Positions 50,979 through 60,580 of a DNA stretch of 64,000 bases are shown one piece after another. The notes below the pieces were generated by a model. The model saw only the letters and a program-made list of their open reading frames with translations, did not search any database and was not told where the DNA came from. Origin of the DNA: Nitrospirota bacterium (lineage in GTDB: Bacteria; Nitrospirota; UBA9217). How positions within the stretch are numbered: the first letter of the stretch is position 1; every line of letters begins with the position of its first letter. The translations under genes were made by a program, and so were the position numbers. The stretch lies in NCBI GenBank assembly GCA_023229435.1, contig JALNZF010000005.1, positions 1 through 64,000 on the forward strand. The letters are read 5' to 3'.

Positions 50979-53900
50979 ATGAAGATGAAGAAAGAACGCG
51001 GTTCGACGGTAAAAGCGATGTTTTCACCCTATTTGCATCAGTCGCTGTTTTTGGGTGTTCTCCTGCTGTTTCAATTGATCCACCTTCCGGAAGCGCACGC
51101 CGATATCTCCGGCACCGTCTACGCCGATGAAGGCGTCACCAATGTGGGGGCGGGCAAGGTCGTTCGCTTGCTCACTAATGGTGTGAGCCAGGGCACCTCT
51201 GCCACCGATGCCTCGGGGAATTATACAATAATTAATAGTGCGGTTGCCGGCGATGCCTTGCTTGTCTATATCGATGGAGACGCGACCTATGACGGTACTA
51301 CGGTAACCGTTACCAGCGGGGCCTCATTGGCGGGAATCGATATCTATGCCGATCATATCATCACCCGCCAGGACAACGGCGGTTCCCTGACCAACGCCAA
51401 CATGGATGCCGCCAGGGGGGCGTACGTTGATGCCGAGATACTGTATTCAGTTGCTGCCGGCGCATTAACCGTCATGGGCGCCAATACCAGACTTTACGTT
51501 CCCGCGGGCCAAATCTTTGCCCCCGGAGGCAACGTCAGCACCGTGCATGTCAAGATCAAGGGGACCTGTGATGCCCAAAGTCACACCATCACCGCCAGCG
51601 GCAACTGGGATTCAAACAGCGGTACGTTCACCGCAGGGACTTCAAGCGTGGTCCTGGATGGTACCGGTAGTCTCGATTCCACAGGCGATGCCTTCTATAA
51701 CCTCACCGTTGGCGCGGCAACCCGGACCACTACCATAACGAGCAATCTTATTGTCAATAATGTCCTCACGATTGCAGCCTCCACGGGCACGATCACCGAT
51801 GGGGCTGTCGGGTACAACATAACCCTTGCCGGTGACGGCACCCCGTTCGTTAATAACGGCGCGGCCGTATCAGCGAACCGGTTTATCTACGGCAGCACAA
51901 GTTCATCAACCGTTGCCGTTGCCGGGGGCACGTATAACGTGACGGATAAACTATGGATCAGCGGCGGGAATTCGGGTGCGGGAACATCGTATCAATTAAA
52001 CGGCAACTTGGTGGTAAACGGAAAGCTTGACGTTTCTCCTTCCGTCTTTGGAGTATTGTCGCTCGATACCAGCGTGTCCAATTACAATATCACAGCAAAC
52101 GGCCTAACCGTCAGTTCCGATTTTTTCGTGGTCGGTTCGTTATCTGCAAATGGGTCCGCCATCGATATTAATGGCGATGTCTTGCTCATTGATGCTGTCA
52201 CTGGTTCAGTCGATATGGGCAGCTCTTATTGGACGGTTTCCGGCAACTGGACCAACGCCAAGACTGCCGGATTTCTTTCTCAAACCTCCACCCTAGAGCT
52301 CAATGGGACGGCCCAGACCATGAGCGGCAACACGATGTTCAATAATTTCAAAAAAACCGTGACCAGTGCCGATACCTTGACCTTTGCGGCCGGGTCGACC
52401 CAGACCATCAAGGGTACCGTCACACTGGCCGGGGCTTCGGGGCAACTGTTGAGCCTGCGCTCGTCTGCCCCCGGCGCCAACTGGAACTTCATTGTCAATG
52501 CCGGCGCCACCAAGGCCATCGATTATGTGGCGGTAATGGATTCTGATGCCTCGGGGTCGGATATTTCGCAAAAACCCGTCAACCCGACCAATTCGATCAA
52601 CTTGGGTAATAACGTAGCATGGTTTACCGATACCTGTCCGACGGTGACGAACACAAATAACAGCGGTACTGGTTCTTTGCGTGCCTGTATTGACTACGCT
52701 AACGGCAACCCCGGCACGACTATCCGCTTCAATATTCCGGGCGCCGACCCCGGTAAACAAACCGTCGGTGCGGATAGCTGGTGGCGCATTGTTCCGCTTT
52801 CGTCACTGCCAACGATCACCGCCAACAATACGATTATTGACGGAACCACCCAGACTGCCTTCATTGGCGGCGATCCCAATACCCTCGGGCCCGAGATCCA
52901 ACTCTTCGGCAACGGCGCGGCTTTTAACGGCTTGACCATCACCTCCGCGGGCAACACGGTAAAAGGCCTTATTATCGGCAGATTTGATGGCGGTGCGGTC
53001 ACTGCCGGCATGGAAATTACCGGCGCTGCCGCGACAAACAATGTCGTCCAGGGCAATTACATTGGCGTGGACTACAAAGGCACCGCAATGGAACAAAATC
53101 GATCCGGTATCCGGGTGAGCAGCGGCGCCAAGTCCACCGTCGTCGGCGGCACCGCCGCCAATGCCGCGAACCGCATCGCGTATAACAATGGCGCCGGCAT
53201 TGACATCAGTGGCGTGGATACGGACGGCAATATTTTCTCCGCCAACTCGATCTTCGATAACACGGGGCTGGGGATCAGCCTCGCCGGCGATGGATCCAAT
53301 AACAACAAGGCCGCGCCCACGATCAACACCATCACTCCCGGCGGCGGCAATTTTATTGTCATTGCCACGGTCCCGGCAACTGGCGATACGATCGAATTTT
53401 TCCGTGCGAACAATGGGTCCTCTCCCGCTGTCACCCCGGATTCGCCGGCTGGCGAAGGCTATCTGTTTTTAGGGAGCTGTGTCGACAATGGCGGGGCCTG
53501 TGTGGGTCCGTATGTGAGCGGATCGGACACGGATGGCGTTGCAGGAACAATGAGTGTCACGTTGACGGGCGGCGGCTTGGCGGCACTTGATACGCTCAGC
53601 GCCACGGCCACCGATGCCGTGAACGGTACATCGGCATTCGCCGCCAACAACGTCGTGCCGTTGAAATTAATCAAACAAATTTACAATGCCTCCGGAGCGT
53701 GTATCGCCAGCTCCGATGCGGCCGATGCCGGTTGTGGTTCCACTTCGGTAGTCACGGTGCCGGCAGGTGTGGTGATAAAATTTATGATCATCGTGAAAAA
53801 TACCTCGGCGCAAGCGGTTACGGATGTGCGTTTTCAAGACGTTCTGGACGAAAGTTCCACAGGCTTTAGTTACCTTGCGGGCTCCATGACCAGCTCCCCT

Positions 53901-54146
53901 GTCGGTGTATCCGCGCCGGCGGATACCGCATCAAACGCGGTCATCTATACCGCCGCAACGGATGCCTCATCCGTCGTTCTCACGGACGGCGCCGGCGATG
54001 ACATTGGTTCTGCTCGAGATCTGGTTGGACCGGCTGGCACCGAGAACATCTCGATCGGAAATGTCAACCCCGGCGGTATCAACACTTTGCTTACGATCAA
54101 CGCAAATAAGTCCTTTGCCATGGTATTCCAGGCGAGGAAGAAGTAG
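50979..54146 (+). CDS. Large secreted beta-helix protein with C-terminal DUF11 domain
   Basis: This protein of about 1055 residues has a signal peptide (YLHQSLFLGVLLLFQLIHLPEAHA) only if translation starts near 50979; the frame is open back to ATG 50712, but that segment is Arg/His-rich and not protein-like. After an SpaA-like DISGTVYADEGVTNVGAG domain come long Thr/Gly/Asn-rich parallel-beta repeats (IDINGDVLLIDA, LTFAAGSTQTIKGTVTLAG). A right-handed beta-helix follows (NVVQGNYIGVDYKGTAMEQ, NNGAGIDISGVDTDGN), then a DUF11-like domain (VTDVRFQDVLDESSTGFSYLAG). It looks like an exported adhesin or surface-layer component. It is divergent from the outer-membrane operon. Confidence 0.8.
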   Translation: MKMKKERGSTVKAMFSPYLHQSLFLGVLLLFQLIHLPEAHADISGTVYADEGVTNVGAGKVVRLLTNGVSQGTSATDASGNYTIINSAVAGDALLVYIDGDATYDGTTVTVTSGASLAGIDIYADHIITRQDNGGSLTNANMDAARGAYVDAEILYSVAAGALTVMGANTRLYVPAGQIFAPGGNVSTVHVKIKGTCDAQSHTITASGNWDSNSGTFTAGTSSVVLDGTGSLDSTGDAFYNLTVGAATRTTTITSNLIVNNVLTIAASTGTITDGAVGYNITLAGDGTPFVNNGAAVSANRFIYGSTSSSTVAVAGGTYNVTDKLWISGGNSGAGTSYQLNGNLVVNGKLDVSPSVFGVLSLDTSVSNYNITANGLTVSSDFFVVGSLSANGSAIDINGDVLLIDAVTGSVDMGSSYWTVSGNWTNAKTAGFLSQTSTLELNGTAQTMSGNTMFNNFKKTVTSADTLTFAAGSTQTIKGTVTLAGASGQLLSLRSSAPGANWNFIVNAGATKAIDYVAVMDSDASGSDISQKPVNPTNSINLGNNVAWFTDTCPTVTNTNNSGTGSLRACIDYANGNPGTTIRFNIPGADPGKQTVGADSWWRIVPLSSLPTITANNTIIDGTTQTAFIGGDPNTLGPEIQLFGNGAAFNGLTITSAGNTVKGLIIGRFDGGAVTAGMEITGAAATNNVVQGNYIGVDYKGTAMEQNRSGIRVSSGAKSTVVGGTAANAANRIAYNNGAGIDISGVDTDGNIFSANSIFDNTGLGISLAGDGSNNNKAAPTINTITPGGGNFIVIATVPATGDTIEFFRANNGSSPAVTPDSPAGEGYLFLGSCVDNGGACVGPYVSGSDTDGVAGTMSVTLTGGGLAALDTLSATATDAVNGTSAFAANNVVPLKLIKQIYNASGACIASSDAADAGCGSTSVVTVPAGVVIKFMIIVKNTSAQAVTDVRFQDVLDESSTGFSYLAGSMTSSPVGVSAPADTASNAVIYTAATDASSVVLTDGAGDDIGSARDLVGPAGTENISIGNVNPGGINTLLTINANKSFAMVFQARKK

Positions 54147-54225
54147 TCGAGTTGCAGATGATTATTATTTTGAAATACGCGCTGCGCGATGATGAATCTC
54201 CGGGCTGCTTCATACAATAATCACC

Positions 54226-56427
54226 TTAGATCAACAATAATCCTTTTGCCCTCAAGGTTTTCCATTCATCGGATATCAGAAAAGATCCAAACGGAGAAGA
54301 AAATTGCTTCTCATAATTTTCTCTTAATTCTTCGAGCGATATTAATTCTGAATTCTGGATGATAAATCTTTCAAAAATCGTATCCAGCCATTTCCCCGTC
54401 TCGGCAGTGGTGACCAACGACACTGTTTCTCTTTTCATATGAAAAAGAAGCGTGGCCTTTCTTGCCTGTTTCCCGCCCTTCGTCGAATCGCTCTGCAAAT
54501 ATTGCGGTTTATTCCCCAGCCACAGGAGCCTGGCTTTCAATCTTTTGCTGTCAACCGCGGCGGATTCATTGATCACCTGCTTCACCTGATTTTTTTTGAT
54601 TGAACTCGCGGGAACGTGAAAATCGAACCACGCTTTGACTGATAGGTCCGTACCGATGCCATGCATAAAGTTGTACATCGCTTTGTTCAGGCCTTGCGCA
54701 TACCCGTGTGGATCGCAGCCAATACGATCTTCGTGGAGGAGATCATTGTTGGCAAAGCTCCCGGCAGGATGTGCAATGATCCTGCATTGATATTTTTCCG
54801 GATGTCTTCCGACGTCGCTGTGAATTGTCGCGGTAAACATATGCCAGAACGCGGATTGTATCAGCCCCTCGTGAAAGAACTGCCGTACGATCTCCAGGGC
54901 GTCGATGGTTTCCTGTTCGGTTTGCGTGGGAAAACCGTACATCAGATACGCGTGCACCATGACGCCTGCCTCGCTGAAATTGCGGCAGACCTGAGCGGCC
55001 TGACGAATGGTCACGCCTTTATTCATCAACTTTAAAAGTCTGTCCGAGGCCGCTTCCAGACCTCCGGTTGCCGCAATGCAGCCCGATGCCGCCAGGAGCC
55101 TGCAGAGGTCCCCGGTAAAAGCATGTTCGAAGCGGATATTTACCCACCAGGAAATGCTGATTTTCCTTCTCAGCAGTTCCAGGGCCAATTCTCCCAGGAC
55201 AGCGGGTGGCGCCGCCTCATCGACAAAATGAAAACCGCTTTGCCCTGTCTGAGCCATCACGCGCTCGATCCTGTCAACCAGCGCGCCGGCCGAAGCACTT
55301 TCATAGCGTTTTATATAATCGAGCGTGGTATCGCAGAATGAACACTGATGCCAGTAACAGCCATGCGCGAGGGTAAGCTTGTTCCATTGTCCATCGGACC
55401 AGAGACGGTGCATGGGATTGGCAATTTCTATGAGAGAAAGATAGTCATCCAGGGGAAGATCGGAATAATCCGGGCATCCGGTCTCTGCGGGGGAAGGGTC
55501 TTTTTCACTGTCATTATTTATATATCTCACCTTATCTTCATTACGGATAAACGTTCTTTTGAGATCTTCTGCCTTTCTTTCTCCTTGAAGAAATCTTAAA
55601 ATGTTTAAACAGGGAAGTTCGCCATCGTCCAGGGTAATAAAATCCACGTAGTTAAAGAGAGCAGGTTCTGATAAAGCGCGAAGCTCTGTATTAACATATC
55701 CGCCGCCCGCAATGATCTTGATGTCTTGAAAATGTTTTTTAATGAATTGGCCGCATTTCAACGCGGCATAGAGATTGCCGGGAAAGGGGATGGTTATCCC
55801 GACGACATCGGGCCTATAATTTTCGACATGGTCCTTCAGCAATTCAAGCAGCCAGGTCTCAATGATATTCGCGGGCTGGTGTAAAGCGGCCTCGAGCGGA
55901 GCAAAAGAATGCGCCGATATTCCAAGCTTTTCCGCATAACGGCTAAAGCCGAAAAAGGGTGTCACTGCATCCTTTATCAGATCGCCGACGTCCTCAACAT
56001 ACCGCGTTGCAAGGAACCGGGCCTTATCATTCGCGCCGATGTTTCCGAACGACCATTCCAGGTCGGGCAATTGATCAAATCGTGACGCCCTTGGTAAAAA
56101 ATCGTCGCTGCAGAGCCGTTGGGCAAGCGTCGTGTCCCGGTACTGCAGAAAATCCATGACCTGCTTGATGGTTTGCAAATAGCATTTTTCATTGCTTATG
56201 ATCCGAAGTGAATTTTGGGAAATATTATTGCTGTTTTTTTTAGTAAAATCGAAAAGTTCTTGAAAGCCATTCTGAGAAAATATTTTATTTACCAATTCAA
56301 TCCCGAGATCGGCCTGAAATACCGCATACCCATGCAATTTCAAAAAGCCTTTCAAATACAGCGTTGCCGGGTACGGGGTATTGAGCTGGGTAAACGGCGG
56401 GGTTATAAGGAGTATTTTTTTAAGCAT
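54226..56427 (-). CDS. B12-binding radical SAM enzyme of unknown substrate
   Basis: This 733-residue protein has an N-terminal cobalamin-binding region (ILLITPPFTQLNTPYPATLYLKGFLK, PDVVGITIPFPGNLYAALKCGQFI, IIAGGGYVN) and a radical SAM core with CYWHQCSFC near residue 352. It then has GLEAASDRLLKLMNKGVT and a C-terminal unique domain of about 200 residues. Related enzymes methylate or rearrange unactivated carbons. Substrate unknown. It is convergent with the large DUF11 gene and has no biosynthetic partners. Its A/T-rich codons contrast with neighbours. Confidence 0.85.
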   Translation of the reverse strand: MLKKILLITPPFTQLNTPYPATLYLKGFLKLHGYAVFQADLGIELVNKIFSQNGFQELFDFTKKNSNNISQNSLRIISNEKCYLQTIKQVMDFLQYRDTTLAQRLCSDDFLPRASRFDQLPDLEWSFGNIGANDKARFLATRYVEDVGDLIKDAVTPFFGFSRYAEKLGISAHSFAPLEAALHQPANIIETWLLELLKDHVENYRPDVVGITIPFPGNLYAALKCGQFIKKHFQDIKIIAGGGYVNTELRALSEPALFNYVDFITLDDGELPCLNILRFLQGERKAEDLKRTFIRNEDKVRYINNDSEKDPSPAETGCPDYSDLPLDDYLSLIEIANPMHRLWSDGQWNKLTLAHGCYWHQCSFCDTTLDYIKRYESASAGALVDRIERVMAQTGQSGFHFVDEAAPPAVLGELALELLRRKISISWWVNIRFEHAFTGDLCRLLAASGCIAATGGLEAASDRLLKLMNKGVTIRQAAQVCRNFSEAGVMVHAYLMYGFPTQTEQETIDALEIVRQFFHEGLIQSAFWHMFTATIHSDVGRHPEKYQCRIIAHPAGSFANNDLLHEDRIGCDPHGYAQGLNKAMYNFMHGIGTDLSVKAWFDFHVPASSIKKNQVKQVINESAAVDSKRLKARLLWLGNKPQYLQSDSTKGGKQARKATLLFHMKRETVSLVTTAETGKWLDTIFERFIIQNSELISLEELRENYEKQFSSPFGSFLISDEWKTLRAKGLLLI

Positions 56428-56583
56428 CCAACGGTTCCTTCAGGGTTTTCCGTGCCGTTAATAAACATCGTGTAAATCTAATCCATTTTAGCATTAAGCT
56501 CTGATGGAGTAAAGCTACTTCGATTACCGGAAGCATACAAGGCGGGAGAAAACAGCATGGCATAAGGCGAATGCGATTTTGAA

Positions 56584-56612
56584 TTGAAAATTGTCCTCTG
56601 CCATGCCATAAT
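56584..56612 (+). promoter_or_regulatory. Promoter of nucleoside transporter gene
   Basis: TTGAAA (56584-56589) and CATAAT (56607-56612) are separated by 17 nt, about 45 nt upstream of the transporter start. Confidence 0.45.
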
Positions 56613-56655
56613 GCAAAAACAGTACAATAGATTTATCGACTGAGGGGAGCACCTT

Positions 56656-57897
56656 ATGCTTTTTCAATCATTGCTCGGTCTCGTGGTATTCACGGGGATC
56701 GCCTGGATTATCAGCGAGAACAGAAAAGACGTCAAGTACGCCACGGCGTTGATTGGCGTCGTGGTCCAGCTCTGCATCGCGGGCATCCTGCTGTATGTCC
56801 CTTTGTTCAAGAAGTTCTTCCTGCTTCTGAACAACCTTGTCCTGTCGCTTGAGTCTGCGACCAGGGCGGGTACCTCCTTCGTGTTCGGATACATCGGCGG
56901 CGGGACGCCGCCCTTCATGCTGCAGGACCCGGGAGCGAACTTTATTCTTGCGTTCCAGGCCCTTCCGCTCGTGCTCGTGATCGGCGCTCTCTCCGCCCTT
57001 CTCTTTTACTGGAGGATCATGCCTTTTGTCGTGAAGGGTTTTTCCTTCATTCTCCAAAAAACCATGAATATCGGCGGCGCGCTCGGTCTTGGCGCTTCAA
57101 CCACGATCTTTCTCGGCATGGTGGAGGCGCCCCTCGTTATCAAGCCCTATCTCAAAAACATGACCAGAAGTGAGCTCTTCTCGCTGATGACCGTGGGCAT
57201 GGCATGCATTGCCGGGACCGTGATGGTGCTCTACGCGACAATTCTGAAGGGCGTGATCCCCGATCCCATCGGCCACATCCTGGTCGCGTCCTTCATTCAC
57301 GTGGCCGCGGCAATCACAATCGCCCGCATCATGGTCCCGGAAACCGGGGAAGAGACCTCCGGAAACTTCATCCCCCAGCGGACAGCGACAAGTTCCATGG
57401 ACGCCGTGGTTAAGGGGACCCTTGACGGCCTCCACCTCCTCCTGAACATCGTTGCCATGCTCGTCGTCATGGTGGCCCTGGTATACCTCGCAAACCAGCT
57501 CATCGGCCTTTTCCCGGACGCGGGAAACCAACCGCTCACCCTCCAGAGAATACTCGGCTATGTCATGGCGCCGATCGTGTGGCTCTTCGGCATTCCCTGG
57601 TCCCAGGCGCAGACCGCGGGCTACCTCATGGGCACCAAAACAATCCTGAACGAGCTGCTGGCCTTCCTCGAAATGGCCAGGCTCCCTGCAGAGGCGCTTG
57701 ATCCGCGGAGCAGACTGATCATGACCTATGCACTGAGCAGCTTTGCCAACTTCGGCAGTCTCGGCATCCTGATCGGCGGCCTCGGGAGCCTTGCGCCGGA
57801 GCGGCGGGACGAGGTTGTGGCGCTCGGTTTGAAAGCGCTCGTTGCCGGAACCCTCGCGACCTGCATGACGGGCGCGGTCATCGGGATATTCTCATAA
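56656..57897 (+). CDS. Concentrative nucleoside transporter (CNT/NupC family)
   Basis: This 413-residue inner-membrane symporter takes up nucleosides with H+ or Na+. The CNT signatures are present: ATRAGTSFVFGYIGGGTPPF in the middle, LGLGASTTIFLGMVEAPLVIKPYLKNMTRSEL (the acidic VEAP substrate site), and near the end SRLIMTYALSSFANFGSLGILIGGLG. About ten helices are evident, and the length is typical. The SD GAGGGGAG is well placed. No salvage gene is adjacent. Confidence 0.9.
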   Translation: MLFQSLLGLVVFTGIAWIISENRKDVKYATALIGVVVQLCIAGILLYVPLFKKFFLLLNNLVLSLESATRAGTSFVFGYIGGGTPPFMLQDPGANFILAFQALPLVLVIGALSALLFYWRIMPFVVKGFSFILQKTMNIGGALGLGASTTIFLGMVEAPLVIKPYLKNMTRSELFSLMTVGMACIAGTVMVLYATILKGVIPDPIGHILVASFIHVAAAITIARIMVPETGEETSGNFIPQRTATSSMDAVVKGTLDGLHLLLNIVAMLVVMVALVYLANQLIGLFPDAGNQPLTLQRILGYVMAPIVWLFGIPWSQAQTAGYLMGTKTILNELLAFLEMARLPAEALDPRSRLIMTYALSSFANFGSLGILIGGLGSLAPERRDEVVALGLKALVAGTLATCMTGAVIGIFS

Positions 57898-58034
57898 ACT
57901 GCCCTCGCCTGGTTTGACATCCTCTCGATAATATGATATTCATTTTTTAGAGGTTGCTTCCGCACCCCGGGGCAATCCGGTTCTCTTTTCTCAGATATTG
58001 CACGCGTGACAGTGATCGGATACGGTGAAATAGC

Positions 58035-59177
58035 ATGTTCGGAACTATCAGAAATATCAGGATCAGCACGTTCCATAATATCGTCGTGCTCCTGGTGTTC
58101 CTTATTGCCGGCGGTTGCCTCGTTTTCGTTGTAACCCATTATATCAGGCAAAATGCATTGGCAGAAGCTCAGGTCAGGGCCCGCATCCTTCTCGACAGGA
58201 ACCTGGCAACGCATGCATATTATTCGCACAACCTGAAACCGGCACTCTTCGCGTTAACTGACCCCTATCGGCCGAAGGATTATTTCGATCCAACCTGGAT
58301 GTCATCCACCTATGCGGTCCGCGAGCTGAATAAATATTTCAAATCATTGGGAACGCAGGATTATTACTATAAAGAATGCGCCATCAATGCGCGAAGTCCC
58401 GAGAACGAAGCGGACGATTATGAAAGAGCGTTCATTCTCAGATTGAACACGGATCCCAAGCTTGTCGAGCATACGGCTGTTCGAACCATTGAGGGGAAAC
58501 CGTACTTCGTTGTTCTGAGGAGAGGAGAAGTGCTGGAAAAAGATTGTATGCGATGCCATAGCACCCCTGCGAACGCGCCAGGAGGCCTCGTGCGGCAGTA
58601 CGGAGCGGAACGGAGTTTCCATCGAAGCACCGGCGATGTCGTGTCCGCCATCTCTATCCGCGTGCCGCTCGCTGCGGCGTATGCGGAGACAAACCGTGTT
58701 TCTCTCATGATCTCGGGTGTTTTGTTGTTCGCGCTGGCAATCCTCTATGCTTTTCAGTTCTTGATCAACAGGCGACTGTTGTTCGCCCCCCTGAATAACA
58801 TCCGGGATAAAGCGGAACAGATTGCAACGGACGAACGCTATCTCGGTGAAGTGATCGACATATCATCCGGAAAGGAATTGCAGGACATGATCGCGGCATT
58901 CAATACGATGTCCGTAAACCTGCGTCACGGCAGGGACTATTTGGAAGAGCGTGTACAGGAGCGAACAAGGGAACTTCAAAAGGCCCTGGACAGCGTAAAA
59001 ACCCTGCGCGGCATGCTCCCGATCTGCTCATCATGCAAAAAGATCCGGAACGACGACGGGTATTGGAGCCAGATCGAGGTTTATGTTCGCGATCACTCTG
59101 ACGCCGAGTTCAGTCACGGCATCTGTCCCGAGTGTGCGAACAAACTGTATCCGGATTACTTCCCTGAAAAGAAGTAG
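58035..59177 (+). CDS. DUF3365 haem-binding sensor with HAMP and zinc-finger-like tail
   Basis: This 380-residue inner-membrane protein has TM1 at about 12-34. The periplasmic DUF3365/Tll0287-like domain carries a CMRCH c-type haem motif near residue 171, and TM2 is near 225-247. A HAMP-type segment (FAPLNNIRDKAEQIATDERYLGEV) and coiled coil (LEERVQERTRELQKAL) follow. The last ~55 residues are PICSSCKKIRNDDGYWSQIEVYV...GICPECANKLYP, two CxxC pairs forming a probable zinc site. No kinase, cyclase or methyl-accepting domain follows, so output must be through protein contacts. A redox or gas-sensing role is inference. Confidence 0.85.
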   Translation: MFGTIRNIRISTFHNIVVLLVFLIAGGCLVFVVTHYIRQNALAEAQVRARILLDRNLATHAYYSHNLKPALFALTDPYRPKDYFDPTWMSSTYAVRELNKYFKSLGTQDYYYKECAINARSPENEADDYERAFILRLNTDPKLVEHTAVRTIEGKPYFVVLRRGEVLEKDCMRCHSTPANAPGGLVRQYGAERSFHRSTGDVVSAISIRVPLAAAYAETNRVSLMISGVLLFALAILYAFQFLINRRLLFAPLNNIRDKAEQIATDERYLGEVIDISSGKELQDMIAAFNTMSVNLRHGRDYLEERVQERTRELQKALDSVKTLRGMLPICSSCKKIRNDDGYWSQIEVYVRDHSDAEFSHGICPECANKLYPDYFPEKK

Positions 59178-59187
59178 CTCTTTTCTC

Positions 59188-59499
59188 CTATCGATTCAGT
59201 TTCATCCCTAGCTTCTGTTCCATTGACTCAAGTTTTTTCTCGATCCGCGCATCCTTCCCTTTGCGATCGTCTATCTTGATGCTGGTCACGGCACGCTCCG
59301 CATCCTTCATGACCTCATCATGGCATTTCTTGACAACGCCCATGACCTCCTCCCATGACCCTTCGAGCACGGTGCCCATCGGATTTGCCTTGTAGCGAAC
59401 TCCGCTCTGCGCAACGATCTGAAGTACGCGCGCGACCACGGTGCTGAGGCTGGAACCCTTCCCAACCGGTACCACGCTGAATTCCACCATAACGCTCAT
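59188..59499 (-). CDS. MTH1187-family thiamine-binding protein
   Basis: This 103-residue ferredoxin-like-fold protein of the MTH1187/YkoF (DUF77) family starts MSVMVEFSVVPVGKGSSLS and contains VLQIVAQSGVRYKANPMGTVLEGSWEEVMGVV, the conserved core. Members bind thiamine or related compounds in the cytosol. The start at 59499 is chosen by AGGAGG at good spacing; the frame extends to 59547 without support. It stands convergent with the haem-sensor gene. Confidence 0.88.
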   Translation of the reverse strand: MSVMVEFSVVPVGKGSSLSTVVARVLQIVAQSGVRYKANPMGTVLEGSWEEVMGVVKKCHDEVMKDAERAVTSIKIDDRKGKDARIEKKLESMEQKLGMKLNR

Positions 59500-59724
59500 A
59501 CGATGAAACCTCCTGAGAGATAGTATCGCCATGATCATCCATGACAACCTGCATCTGATTCAAGTATAGACGCGATTCCCGCTGATGTAAACCCCGTCAG
59601 AGAATACGTTCTCCGTGGCCAACCAGGCGTTTTTCCATTGAAAACAACGAAGGCATGTGCAATAATCGCAAACAGCGATTTTGGCAAACACGAAGCACGT
59701 TGGAATTTTGGCGGACCAGGAGCG

Positions 59725-60504
59725 ATGACACAGGCTATGAGAGCCCTTTTCAGGGGATTGGGGATCATTCCCCTTCTCCTCGTATATTTTTTTATAACAG
59801 GGATCATCGGTCTGCTCCCCGTTGACCGGAAAACAAAACGTGTTGTCGCAATACGGATTGCCTCGCGCATCGCGCGAATCATTCTCATCCTGTTCGGCGT
59901 CCGCGTTCACGTGAAGCATCGCGAACGCCTTCATAAAACCGGCGACGGACGCCTCATCGTCTCGAATCATCTTTCCTATATCGATATCCTTGTCCTTTCC
60001 GCGCTCGCACCCTCGGTGTTCATCACCTCCGTTGAGCTGAAGAACACCGCGCTGCTCGGTACGCTGGCCCGGCTCAGTGGAAGTATTTTTGTAGAGCGAA
60101 GAAGACCGTCGGGGCTGAAGCGCGAGATCGAGGACATTGCCGTAGCACTCGGCCAGGGCCTGCCCGTCGCGCTCTTTCCCGAAGGAACCACGTCGAATGG
60201 CGACCGCGTGCAGCCATTCAAGAACTCCCTGTTTGATGCCGCTGTCCTGACACGGGCCGATATCGTCCCGATCTGTATTCGCTACACCCGCGTGAACAAC
60301 GAGCGCCTCACGCCGGAGAATCGCGACCTCGTCTTCTACTATGGAGGAGCGACTTTTTTGAAACACTTCCTCCGGTTCCTGTCGCTCAGGTCCATCGAAC
60401 TGGAGGTCATCCCCCTCAAGGCAATCAAGGTACATTCCCTGCAGTCGCGGAAAGACCTGGCCGCGGAAACATACGAGGCCATCAATGCGGTGTACTACGG
60501 CTGA
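59725..60504 (+). CDS. plsC: 1-acyl-sn-glycerol-3-phosphate acyltransferase
   Basis: PlsC acylates lysophosphatidate to phosphatidate in phospholipid synthesis. The 259-residue protein has an N-terminal membrane helix (LGIIPLLLVYFFITGIIGLL), the catalytic NHLSYID (HX4D), GSIFVERRR and VALFPEGTTS (substrate phosphate binding), and VVPICIRY-like IVPICIRYTRV. The start at 59725 follows CCAGGAG; the frame is open upstream to 59638. The stop codon lies inside an 11-bp inverted repeat. Confidence 0.88.
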   Translation: MTQAMRALFRGLGIIPLLLVYFFITGIIGLLPVDRKTKRVVAIRIASRIARIILILFGVRVHVKHRERLHKTGDGRLIVSNHLSYIDILVLSALAPSVFITSVELKNTALLGTLARLSGSIFVERRRPSGLKREIEDIAVALGQGLPVALFPEGTTSNGDRVQPFKNSLFDAAVLTRADIVPICIRYTRVNNERLTPENRDLVFYYGGATFLKHFLRFLSLRSIELEVIPLKAIKVHSLQSRKDLAAETYEAINAVYYG

Positions 60505-60528
60505 TCCTGTACTGAGTCAGGATCAGCC
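60499..60528. terminator. Hairpin overlapping plsC stop
   Basis: GGCTGATCCTG (60499-60509) and CAGGATCAGCC (60518-60528) form an 11-bp perfect stem with an 8-nt loop, spanning the plsC stop codon. No T tract follows on either strand, so it may stabilise mRNA ends rather than terminate alone. Confidence 0.4.
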
Positions 60529-60580
60529 GTGGTGGTCTGAGGAACGGTTTTTGTAAGGACGCGTGGACGCCCGAAGAGAC

